Source: Stentor roeselii
Taxonomy: Eukaryota > Ciliophora > Heterotrichea > Heterotrichida > Stentoridae
Reading direction: 5' to 3'
DNA length: 40,122 nt
Assembly: GCA_006503475.1 (NCBI GenBank)
Contig: RSEH01000346.1
Coordinates: 1-40,122 of the forward strand
Below the pieces are notes generated by a model. It was not told the origin of the DNA. It did no database searches and saw only the letters and a program-made list of their open reading frames with translations. Shown here piece by piece: positions 9,084 to 17,789 of this stretch (the stretch's first letter is position 1; each line of letters starts with the position of its first letter). The translations under genes were made by a program, and so were the position numbers.

Positions 9084-9508
9084 GTAGATATTGGATTATA
9101 ATTATGGCTAAGGGACTTGTTTGTGCTAGGTTTTGTCTTTTTTTCTCAGTTTTTGCTTGTGTCGGACTTGTAAAGGTAAATAGATTGCTCTTGCTATTGC
9201 TTTGATTAAAGATTATAAATATTTGAAGATAGAACATAAACATCGATCAGGATTGACCTGTTTTTATTCTGCTGCGATATATGTTGGCATCGGTGCGATA
9301 TGTCTCATTTATATTAAAAAGGCGCCTCGCACTCACCTTAAAATCCCAAACGATTCATTTTGACTGTGAAATAAGTTTAATGCTAATCCTAGAATATCTT
9401 CCCAATAATCTCTCTATTAATCTCCAACAACCCCTAACTTCAAATCCTAATCCACAAAAATCCCAGTCCTCACCCTCAAAAATCCAATCCTAAAAAATAT
9501 AATAAACA
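9084..9508. other. intergenic, no gene seen
   Basis: This 425-bp stretch lies between two same-strand genes. The first half is G/T-rich and the second half A/C-rich. A 70-codon frame at 9281-9493 has low-complexity Pro/Ser/Asn content and no recognisable feature, so I do not call it. The kinase promoter must lie here. Confidence 0.4.
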
Positions 9509-10522
9509 ATGGGAAGTGCTTGTTCAAACAAATCCTCCCAAATAATCCAACATCCAGAAGTAGGCGAAATCCTTCGATCCAAAAGCCTAAAACTAAAAGA
9601 CGAGCAACTGCGAATCCGTCGAACTCTTATTTTCAACACTTCAGTCTCAGAAGACTCATTTTTAGACCTGAGCACTCCAAGATCAGGAGTGGCTATTAAA
9701 TGGAAAAGAGGCGATTTAATAGGCCGAGGCGCTTACGCCGAGGTTTTTCAATGCATGAACCTAAAGACTGGAGAATTGATGGCCGTGAAGCACTTCACAG
9801 TAACGTCCACTTAGCTGACAGACGACCCGATAAAAATAGAGAAAGTTTATCTGAACATGACAAAAGAAGTTTCCTTGCTTCGGCTTTTGTCTCATCAAAA
9901 CATCGTCAAGTACTACCAGTCAGACCTATCAGAAGACATGAGGTCAATCGACGTGCTTTTAGAATACGTTCCAGGAGGTTCATTAAGAAGCATCTTAGAA
10001 AAATACGGAGCTCTTGAACTTTCAGTTATAAAGAACTACTCTTGTCAACTGTTGAAAGGTCTAAAATATCTTCATGATCATAAAATTATTCATCGTGATT
10101 TGAAGTCTGGGAATATTTTAATCACTTCAGATGGAGTTCTTAAGGTCAGTGACCTTGGGTCTTCTAAGAAGTTTGAAGAGTTTGATGAAGGGATCACCAA
10201 GTCACTTAAGGGAAGTCCTTACTGGATGGCGCCTGAGGTTATAAAAAGGCAGGGACATGGAATAAGTGCTGATATCTGGTCTTTAGGATGTGTTTTGATT
10301 GAAATGGTCACTGGAAGACCGCCTTGGTCTAATTATACTAATGATACTCATAAGGTCTTGATGATGATTGCTAAGGATGAGAGCTACCCTGATATCCCAC
10401 AGACTAATGATTTGTTGTTGGAGGTCATTTATAAGTGCTTGAAGAGAGAACCTACACTTAGACCCACTTGTGATGAACTTTTAACTATGGATTTTTTTAA
10501 TTGGGAAATCGATTTTATGTAA
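9509..10522 (+). CDS. MAP3K-like Ser/Thr protein kinase with one 15-nt intron
   Basis: A spliced gene (9509-9799 plus 9815-10522) encoding 332 residues. The kinase domain spans about 64-330: Gly-rich loop IGRGAYAEV (71-79), catalytic Lys94 in MAVKHF, alpha-C Glu115, HRDLKSGN with catalytic Asp192, SDLG at 209-212, GSPYWMAPEV, DIWSLGC, and the final Arg in EPTLRPTCDELL. GSPYWMAPEV and HRDLKSGNIL point to the STE11/MAP3K (ANP/NPK1-like) branch. The usual DFG is DLG, yet the metal-binding Asp remains, so activity is expected. The protein begins MGSACS, a good N-myristoylation signal with an adjacent Cys for palmitoylation, suggesting membrane anchoring. Splicing is required: the unspliced frame stops at 9812-9814, between the N-lobe Lys and the alpha-C helix. 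Confidence 0.88.
9800..9814 (+). other. 15-nt spliceosomal intron
   Basis: The sequence is GTAACGTCCACTTAG, with A at position 10 and an in-frame TAG at its 3' end. Removal joins AVKHFT to LTDDPIKIEK. This restores the kinase N-lobe with a normal distance between the catalytic Lys and the alpha-C Glu, making this one of the best-supported introns in the window. Confidence 0.93.
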
Positions 10523-11445
10523 TATTCTTTTTTTAATTTTTGGATTTTATTGCAGAGGTGAGGGTTTATATTTGGATTTTTAGAGTTCAATGATTGGAAG
10601 AGTCAGGTTTAGAAATTTAATAATAATTTCTTCATAATTTCTATGTATAATTGATTTAAATCACTCATTCACAATATTTCAATATTTATGTTAGAGTATG
10701 ATGAATATTAGATTATTTTAAATATTTGTATAGATTTATTATGTTTAGATGGCTAGTGTCAGTAAATAATTTTTAATAAAGAACCAGTTAAAAACAATAT
10801 TAAAATTTTTAACATAGATATAAGCAACATGAAATAATTCAGATTATATTCTAGTATGAAACATTCATCTGTATATTATATAAAACATAGATATTTATAA
10901 GCAAAATCCGAGATTCAAGAAAGGTAAAACAATAAAAAAATTATCAAAATTAATTCAATAGTCTTCAAGATAATTTCTTTAAGGATTTTCTCAGAACTAT
11001 TTATTCTTCATTTATCAGAAGTCTATCCTGAAGTCTAAAAATAAATTTTGATTCCTTACAATCAACAAATAATTTAATATATGCCAGGAATAATTAAACT
11101 CTAAACTTAACTCAGGATTCCATAAGGTATCAATTGATTAAATTTTATTATATCATCATTATATCATAAGTATTAAATAGAAAATCAATAAAAGCCATTT
11201 TAGAAGGTTCTTCAACAAACTTTTGGAAAATTGATACTTTTTTCATTCAGAAATATTAATTTCTATCTGCTAAATAATATTTTATTTTTAATTATGAAAT
11301 TCATCACACTTATTCAACCTAAAAGAATAAATCCTTCATACTTCAAAGAATTTCCTAAATTTATATTCAAGGTTTATATTCTTGATTTTGAACCAAAATA
11401 ATATAATAAAAAAATCCTAGATATACAAACAACTCTACTAAATCC
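10523..11445. other. AT-rich convergent spacer, no gene seen
   Basis: This 923-bp, very AT-rich spacer separates the converging kinase and OSCA-like genes. All frames are densely interrupted and no tRNA-like or repeat structure stands out. It is unusually long for this gene-dense window, where most convergent spacers are under 20 bp, so it could hide a decayed gene or an RNA gene that I cannot recognise. Confidence 0.4.
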
Positions 11446-13872
11446 TTAATTAATTCTTTCTGATTTATCAGTTTCTCCATCATCTTCTTTTACCACCTTA
11501 CCCTCCACTGCACCTTTTCTTAATTTTTCAATCAATTCATGAGAAAACTGTTTAAAATTAATACTTTTCCTCAAGTCATCCAAATTCCCAGACATTCTAT
11601 TTTTGATATAATCCCTGACTTCTCCCAAAGAATTTTCCTTAAACTCCTCAACAGTCTGATCAACAACAAAAGAGTCCTGGCTATTTCCATACTTTTCCTT
11701 CAACCTCTTAATCCATTTTTCCCATCCAAGAGCTGAAATAATAGGATTTGCTCTTTCATAATCATTTTCAAGTCTTTCAAAGTTATCATCAAAGTCATCA
11801 TCTTTATCTTCAATCAAGACTTCATTTTGATTAGGTAACAAAAAGACCTTCGATGCGATTCTAGTAAAAGGAATCAATACAAACAAAGCGACAAGAAAAA
11901 CTGAAATAGAAGGAGCAACGATATAACTTGAGTCATTCCCATGTGACACAATTTGCAGAACAAGACAAGAAATCTAAATAAAAATTACAGCATAACTGAT
12001 CAAACTCACCGTAAGCCATGAAAACATCGCATAATTCAACCCTGCCCCGATATGAAAAGACCTCGAGTATCTTCTAAGCAGAAGGTACTTATCAATCGAG
12101 TACTTAATCAGAAACGACGCGAATCCAATAGGCAAGGCAAGAGGAAAAAGTGGTGAAAACAACAAGCAAACTAAAAAAGTCGTCACATATTTTGCAGATC
12201 TTTTCGCAAGTTCCATCTCAGGATTAGTCCAAATCTTATTCGCTTCTTCTTGAGTCACTTGAAGCTTTCCAGAAGAGACTCGAGTTCGAAGAAACAATCG
12301 AATCAAGTACTTATCATCAAGAATCAACAGCAAGGGCATGAAAAAAGCATCAACTAGTAAAAAGTTGCACACGTCACTTGTTAATCCGTAGTTTGTAGAG
12401 AACCAGTTAAGGTCGACACCGTCTTTTCCTGTGTAGCCACTTTGAACGTTGTAAGAATTAACGAGAATAAGCATGAAGACAGTGTTTACTGTCGTTGCTC
12501 CGACGAACTTGTGGAAAACTGCGACGTTGTATTGAGTTAGAGTTGCAGGTTTTTCTAAGAGGGAAAAATATTTGATTGACTTGGAAATGATGAAGTTTAG
12601 GACGATGATTGTTATTGAGAGAAGTAAAGAGATTGATTTTAGTTTCATGCTTTCGTTGTTGGAGATCGTTCCGGAGTCTTCGTAGGTGTTGTATTGGTAA
12701 ATTTTTATTGATAGCAGGATGTAGAAGGAACATAAAAGAAGGATTATTGTGATTAAAGCGGTTGTTATTCTTTTTTTTACCTTGGTCCAGGTACTTACTG
12801 TTGTGTTTTCCCATAAAATGTCAGAAGGCTCAGGAGCTTTTTCGATCGTGATCGGGTAACCATTGTAGGTTCTTTTATTGTAAATGAACTTATGAAAGCA
12901 CTTTTTGATAACTCTAGATAAAGTTTTTAACTCATCTTCATGCCAGTCTTTTATAACTTCTTTACAGTCACTTTGTTTCTGAAAAGTGACAAAAACCCAA
13001 TTTCCTTGAAATTGTTTCAAGTTTGTTTCCAATTTGAAATTTTTTTTCCATTCTTTTATTTCACAAGTCTTTCTATCTAATTCTTCCTTTGTCGGAATTT
13101 TTCTTCTCCACCAGGAGTTTCTCGGGTTTTTCTTATGATTAAATCGATACTTTTCAATAGAAAGACTTTTTTTCTTGATTTCTAACAATTCCTTTTCTTT
13201 TTTCACCCAAGTATCCATGTTATAAGTAGGACTAATCGCGACGATCTCACTAATTTCTTTGCTATTTTTCCCAGATTCCCTTAAAAACGCTTTAAGTTCA
13301 ATCAAGTCAGTCTGAGGTGGAAGTCCTTTAACAATAGCTGTGAAGTCTGAAGGTGTGACATTATTTTCATCGATTTCCACAACTTTTTTCTTGACAAACA
13401 GCTTCAAGTATATTAAGAAAATGATGAGAATTACAGAGTAAAACAACTGAAGAAACCCTTGCCAAATAGGGTCTTTTCCTCGATGTAAAGATGAGTCAGA
13501 AGACCAGTTGGAAGGTTTGTCTTTTAAAGAAGTTTGGGCGTTGATCAGGTTGTTTAGAGAGCAAGGCAGTCCTACGAGAACACTTCCAATCAACATGATC
13601 AGGCAGAATGCTTTCCCGGTGTAGAAAAATAAAGGGTACCCGACTCCGAGGTAACTTAGGTGGTCTTCAAATGAGTTTAAAGGAAATTCGGGAGTTGACT
13701 AATTGATTTTTACTCCTGGGTATCCACAACATCTACATATTTGTTCTTTTGATATGTCGGGACTTGGCTGACGGATTCGAGAGGCTTCCTGAGTAGGAGT
13801 TACTAAGTGAAGAATCGCTTTTCCAATGTCTGCTGGCTCGAATGATTCGGGTGAGTTTGATGAATTAGACAT
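11446..13872 (-). CDS. OSCA/TMEM63-like mechanosensitive cation channel, two 15-nt introns
   Basis: A spliced gene with exons 13714-13872, 11989-13698 and 11446-11973, giving 798 residues. The first transmembrane helix follows NSFEDHLSYLGVGYPLFFY at about residue 60 and continues through FCLIMLIGSVLVGLPCSL. The second helix is near residue 135. A long cytosolic insert follows, with LPPQTDLIELKAFL and WVFVTFQKQSDC, like the RRM-like loop of OSCA. PEPSDILWEN then leads into the channel core, a strong signature of the family. Several more helices follow, including LLFSPLFPLALPIGFASFLI. The tail is hydrophilic and acidic. Family members are stretch- or osmosensitive, calcium-permeable channels; that role here is inferred. 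A CRCCGYPG motif near residue 46 is unexplained. A first impression of a frameshift near 13635 proved to be a misreading. Confidence 0.78.
11974..11988 (-). other. 15-nt spliceosomal intron
   Basis: On the minus strand the sequence is GTAATTTTTATTTAG, with A at position 10 and TAG in frame. Removal joins LISYA to ISCLVLQIVSHGN inside the last transmembrane region. The identical 15-mer is an intron of the unrelated Cys-rich gene at 33141-33155. Confidence 0.88.
13699..13713 (-). other. 15-nt spliceosomal intron
   Basis: On the minus strand the sequence is GTAAAAATCAATTAG, with A at position 10. It lies after codon 53 in phase 0, and its in-frame TAG would truncate the protein. Removal joins CCGYPG to STPEFPLNSFEDH and extends the channel to a natural ATG at 13870-13872. 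Confidence 0.88.
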
Positions 13873-14536
13873 TATTAACGTAAGAGTCTTTGTAGAAGGC
13901 TTATGTTGGAGGATTTATGTTTTTATGTTGGATTGAAAGTTTTTATTTATTGATAAAGGTTTTTATTTAGTGATTCTGGAATTTTGGAATATTGAAGAAA
14001 AGATTTTGGATAGAGTGAAATGTGTATGTTAATGTATTTGATTATTTATCCTCTAATTATTTTAACTAAACTAATTATCAATCTTTATCTTTCTCTTTAT
14101 GAGTGAACTGAATAATAAATTTAATTTTCTAATTCTCTTGAATGAAATAATAATGAAAATCAGCACTGTAGCTATGATGTGTCTGAAAATTCAATTGAAG
14201 AATGCTCGAAGTACTATTCCCTTACTTGGAATTTTCAGTTATTTTCTAATATAAATGCAAACCGTTTGTTTAATGATAAAACAATTGCAAGACATTATTA
14301 AGTTTCATTTAGCTATGAAGTTTATATCTTTCAGATTCGAACAAGATTCTAAATATTAATACTTAAATTAATAATAAAACATTAAATCTATTCAAATATA
14401 TCTAATTAAGTAAAAAAAACGATAAAAATTATGAGAATTCCAGCATCACCAAATCATATTCTAAATATCCAAATCAATATTCCACTACAAAATCCATGAT
14501 CCCACTACACAAACTCCAAATTAAAAAACTTACACT
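13873..14536. other. AT-rich spacer upstream of the channel gene
   Basis: This 664-bp spacer lies between the channel start and the 3' end of the next minus-strand gene, so it contains the channel promoter. It is very AT-rich with frequent stops. A 33-codon frame at 14153-14254 is hydrophobic but too short to support. Confidence 0.4.
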
Positions 14537-15430
14537 TCACACATCTCTCCAAATACTACTGGTACTTAAATTTAAAAAACTCATACTAGTCCTCTCCTGA
14601 GCTTCTTTGATTTTCTTGACATAATTTAAAGTAGGTAAAGAACTCGACAAGTTTATCCCTTGTTTTTGAAAGCGACTTAAAAAATTGCTGGCGATTTTAT
14701 ATTCCTTCAAGTTCAAAAGGTAGACTTTTCCAGTCACATCTTGAATCCAGTTGCACCTTAACTGAGAAATTTTGATATTATACTCTTTAATGAAGTACTT
14801 CTCAATAAGATACACGAGATAAACGATTTTATGATCAACTGAACTGACCGAAACAGGGACTTTTTCATAGTTATCCGAATTAACCAACAGAAACTTAGTC
14901 CTTCCTAAATTTTTCTTCAATAAAGCAGTTTTAGACTGTGTTTTACTCACTTTTTTCCTTGCAATAAACGTTTTCACCTTAGAATTCAAAGAATACTCAG
15001 ATTTTATCACAGAAATCGTCGGCGCTCTAATAAATCTTTGAATAATCTGAGAAGTTCCTTTTGTCTGACTAAAATTCCAGTTAAATGAGCACTCTTCATA
15101 AGTATAAAGCACTCTACATCGATCACGAAAAGTAGAACTTTCCGAGACTTTCCACAAAGCAATAGGAACACCTTCATTAGAACTAGCAGCGAAAAGTTCA
15201 AAACAAGCATTAATAGCTTCAGTCGTCAAATTTTCCTTAACAATGATTTCTCCTGATCGATAATCACTACAAATCAAAGTAGGACTTTCAAATCCGAAAC
15301 CAAGTACAACCATTTCAGGAACATTTAAATAAACCTTGGTGAATTTCGAGATTTTGAAAAGGACTTTGAAAAATTTCAGCTCGAATCTAAAAAGTTTGTT
15401 TAAATCAACAGTTTTGACCTCTTGACTCAT
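14537..15430 (-). CDS. hypothetical protein, unrecognised
   Basis: A 297-residue protein that I do not recognise. The N-terminal 75 residues look like a beta-rich folded segment (VPEMVVLGFGFESPTLICSD). The middle (about 95-150) has Cys and aromatic residues (YTYEECSFNWNF) and QRFIRAPTISVIKSEYS. A basic linker follows (TFIARKKVSKTQSKTALLKK). Residues 200-260 contain VDHKIVYLVYLIEKYF and CNWIQDVTGKVYLLNLKEY, which resembles the 'W-Q-D-G-K-Y-hydrophobic' ends of several alveolate proteins. No signal peptide or membrane helix is present. The open frame and its divergent arrangement with the next gene, only 19 bp between start codons, support a real gene. No function is claimed. Confidence 0.6.
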   Translation of the reverse strand: MSQEVKTVDLNKLFRFELKFFKVLFKISKFTKVYLNVPEMVVLGFGFESPTLICSDYRSGEIIVKENLTTEAINACFELFAASSNEGVPIALWKVSESSTFRDRCRVLYTYEECSFNWNFSQTKGTSQIIQRFIRAPTISVIKSEYSLNSKVKTFIARKKVSKTQSKTALLKKNLGRTKFLLVNSDNYEKVPVSVSSVDHKIVYLVYLIEKYFIKEYNIKISQLRCNWIQDVTGKVYLLNLKEYKIASNFLSRFQKQGINLSSSLPTLNYVKKIKEAQERTSMSFLNLSTSSIWRDV

Positions 15431-15449
15431 AAAATATAACTTTTAATAA
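15431..15449. promoter_or_regulatory. 19-bp divergent intergenic region
   Basis: Only AAAATATAACTTTTAATAA lies between the start codons of two divergent genes. It is pure AT apart from one C and contains TATA-like strings on both strands. Any other promoter sequence, and probably nucleosome-free DNA, must fall inside the two coding regions. The plus-strand gene has the ATAAATG start context. Confidence 0.6.
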
Positions 15450-16928
15450 ATGACCTTCAAAATTTCAGTTAACCAAGTCGAAGGCTACGAAATTCAATCT
15501 CAGAACACAGGGTGTTACTTGAGTGTTGATGGGGACTTCATCGACGTCATCACGCCGATATCATTGAACTCGAAAGGGTATCTCACTGACCTGCCCAGTT
15601 CCGGTCTGCTTAAACTCATCTTGAAGAACATGAGAAGTGGAGAAGTCATCGGAAGTCTTTCTATTTTTATTGAAAAAATCGTTATTGGAACTCAATGGCT
15701 TCCACTATTTGATGATCTTCATGATGACCTGGTCCAATCTCCACCTTCTCAGGTAGACCCTCCTCGTCTTGAAGTCACTTTTGTTTGTGATGACCAGTCA
15801 CCTTTAGTGACACTTTCAACTGAAAAAATCGACTACAGGTTCTTTAAACTGCAAGAAGAATACGAAGCTTCTTTGAAACGCGCTGAAGATCGTGACTTGC
15901 AGAACTTGAAAAAAATTCAAGAATTAACTGAAGCGCAATTAGAACTTCAAGCTCAAGTCGCTAGAATGACTGTGACAGTCTCTGAGAAAGACCACGAAAT
16001 CGCTCATCTCAATGAAAAAATAAGGAAAATGGCTGTTGAGAACTGGGAAAATGAGTACCTTGCTCTTAAACAGTCCTCGGAATCGTATCAAGAAGACCTT
16101 TTGACTTATAAGTCGCAGATTTCGAGACTTAAGGAAGACTTGCAAGAGTCAAATGAAATCGCATTGTCGCTTACTTCGATTAACTTAAACAATTGTCCTG
16201 CTCATGAAAGTGAAATTCAAAGGCTTAATACTCATGTTTTTGCATTGAAACAAAATATTTTAGAACTTCAGAGAAATCAAGCGAAAAAAATGTCGGATAA
16301 ATTGGAAGCTGAACTTATTAAGCAGATTAAGGAACTTGATGAAAAATTGGAAGAGGCGGAAATTGCGAAAAGTGATTTAATTGCTGAGGCTAATGACTTG
16401 AGACAGGAACTTGCTGTGCAGGAAAGACTTATTCATGAAATGAAAGGGTTTATTGAAGGGAGTAAAACTGAGAGATTATCTTTTAGGGATAATAGAGCTA
16501 GAAGTCCTTCTGGGTCAAGAAGAAAGGACAGCATCGACAGAAGTTTAGAAGAATACCATTCCGGCCAAGGCATCAAGAACAACTTCGTAAAACTCGGCAG
16601 AGGTCTCTACGAGTTCGGTAATCGTAAAGTAAACGTTTCAATGAAAAACGGTACAATCATCTGTCGAGTAGGCGGGGGTTACGTCCAAATCGACGATTTT
16701 CTAAGCATTTACGCTGCAAGTCTAACCGGGTCTCCAAGAAAGACCTATTCTCGAGGAAATTCAACAAGTCCAGCAAGAATAGCGAAGAATTCTTTCCCAT
16801 TTTTAGAAAGTAATTCAGGAAAGCAGACTCCATCAGTTTTTGACAGTGTTTTTGACAATGAAAGCTTGTTAAACTACAGTTGTGACAGTGAAGATAGCAG
16901 GACCAGGTCTGTGCACAAGATGCAGTAA
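15450..16928 (+). CDS. C2-like / coiled-coil / GAR-like (GAS2-related) protein
   Basis: A 492-residue protein in three parts. Residues 1-115 look like a C2-type beta-sandwich (LLKLILKNMRSGEVIGSLSI, then RLEVTFVCD). Residues 130-345 form a long coiled coil. Residues 376-420 hold LYEFGNRKVNVSMKNG, then ICRVGGGYVQIDDFL. The string RVGGG-aromatic-x-x-hydrophobic-D-x-FL is the signature of the GAR domain of GAS2 and spectraplakins, which binds microtubules. The C-terminal 70 residues are rich in Ser-Pro and Thr-Pro (TGSPRKTYSRGNSTSPAR), like the microtubule-binding tails that follow GAR domains. A microtubule-linking role is inferred. The CH (actin) domain of animal GAS2 is absent and a C2-like domain takes its place. 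It starts 19 bp from the divergent neighbour and ends 18 bp before the TMEM43-like gene. Confidence 0.7.
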   Translation: MTFKISVNQVEGYEIQSQNTGCYLSVDGDFIDVITPISLNSKGYLTDLPSSGLLKLILKNMRSGEVIGSLSIFIEKIVIGTQWLPLFDDLHDDLVQSPPSQVDPPRLEVTFVCDDQSPLVTLSTEKIDYRFFKLQEEYEASLKRAEDRDLQNLKKIQELTEAQLELQAQVARMTVTVSEKDHEIAHLNEKIRKMAVENWENEYLALKQSSESYQEDLLTYKSQISRLKEDLQESNEIALSLTSINLNNCPAHESEIQRLNTHVFALKQNILELQRNQAKKMSDKLEAELIKQIKELDEKLEEAEIAKSDLIAEANDLRQELAVQERLIHEMKGFIEGSKTERLSFRDNRARSPSGSRRKDSIDRSLEEYHSGQGIKNNFVKLGRGLYEFGNRKVNVSMKNGTIICRVGGGYVQIDDFLSIYAASLTGSPRKTYSRGNSTSPARIAKNSFPFLESNSGKQTPSVFDSVFDNESLLNYSCDSEDSRTRSVHKMQ

Positions 16929-16946
16929 GTAAATGTAAACGTTATA

Positions 16947-17789
16947 ATGATTAATGAGGAGGGATTTAGTGTCAATTTAGGGTATTTTTTATCGGCTTTT
17001 GTTGGGTTTTATTGGACTTTTCGAGAAATTCAGTATTTGAACTCCTGTGAAAAAATCGATTTGATGAGGAAGAAGATTAGGAATAATGAAAAAGATTCGG
17101 ATTTGGTTTATGTTAAAGGATCTCTTTGGGCTGTTGGTAATTGTGTTGATGATGAACTTTTTTATACCTCTGAGTGCTTGAAAATTAGAAGGAAAGTTGA
17201 GATGTACTTAAATTATAAGGAAAAGGATAGATATGATGCTAGATGGTTTAAAAAAGATTTTGATTGTTCGAAGTTTAAAAGAAGGTTTAAGAACCCTGAA
17301 TGGAAACTCAAGAATATTGAAAAGGTCTACAAAGGAAGTTTAATGATAAATGATATGGTACTACCTGATACAGTTCTCAATTCAATAAATGAATGGAAAG
17401 ATATACTCGGAACATACAAAGGAAAAGATTTCAAGCAACTCGAACAAAACGGTAAAAAAATCCTATACCAAAGCAAAAAATTCACCCTTCCAAAAGTAGG
17501 TGACTACCGAGTGACTCACCAATACATCCCCAACGGACTCCTCATTTCCATCCTCGGCCAAAGATGCGGTAAACATCTTCTGCCATTCAACAATCTCCTT
17601 CTTCTAAAGCCAGGTAGCCATTCCCCAGAAGCCCTAATCCTTTCCTACGAATCCGATCAAAACCGCCATCAATTAATCCTGCGACTATTCTGCCTCCTCA
17701 GCATATTTTCATCAATCACCTTCCTAAACAATCCTATTCTACTAAAATCTAATCTAACTACTCATCATTATATCTGTTCTGAGTCTTGA
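16947..17789 (+). CDS. TMEM43 (LUMA)-like membrane protein
   Basis: A 280-residue protein resembling TMEM43, an inner-nuclear-membrane/ER protein that contacts emerin and lamins in animals. Matching blocks, in order: an N-terminal hydrophobic segment (LGYFLSAFVGFYWTF); SDLVYVKGSL near residue 50; ECLKIRRKVEMYLNYKE near 77, where TMEM43 has AVKLRRxVEMYQW; KFKRRFKNPEW; KVGDYRVTHQYIPNG; and ILGQRCGKHLLPF, matching the RQxGxxLxPF block. A terminal hydrophobic region lies near residues 238-265. Animal TMEM43 is about 400 residues with four helices, so this is shorter. Its last 10 codons overlap antisense the last codons of the phosphatase gene. The plus-strand composition swings from strongly G-rich to strongly C-rich within the gene. 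Confidence 0.72.
   Translation: MINEEGFSVNLGYFLSAFVGFYWTFREIQYLNSCEKIDLMRKKIRNNEKDSDLVYVKGSLWAVGNCVDDELFYTSECLKIRRKVEMYLNYKEKDRYDARWFKKDFDCSKFKRRFKNPEWKLKNIEKVYKGSLMINDMVLPDTVLNSINEWKDILGTYKGKDFKQLEQNGKKILYQSKKFTLPKVGDYRVTHQYIPNGLLISILGQRCGKHLLPFNNLLLLKPGSHSPEALILSYESDQNRHQLILRLFCLLSIFSSITFLNNPILLKSNLTTHHYICSES

Noticed and set aside
9241-9310. Possible tRNA-like GC-richer patch
   Set aside because: No A-box/B-box pair or cloverleaf could be drawn; not supported.
9281-9493. A 70-codon plus-strand frame upstream of the kinase
   Set aside because: Low-complexity Pro/Ser/Asn content, no homologous features, and a position where the kinase promoter and leader are expected.
13620-13645. Apparent single-base frameshift near the first transmembrane helix of the OSCA-like gene
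   Set aside because: Re-reading the minus strand gives GGTACCCTTTATTTTTC, which keeps one frame (GYPLFFYTGKAF) into the helix. The first reading had dropped a T.
14153-14254. A 33-residue hydrophobic micro-protein
   Set aside because: Too short, in AT-rich spacer, with no supporting context; ordinary for random sequence of this composition.
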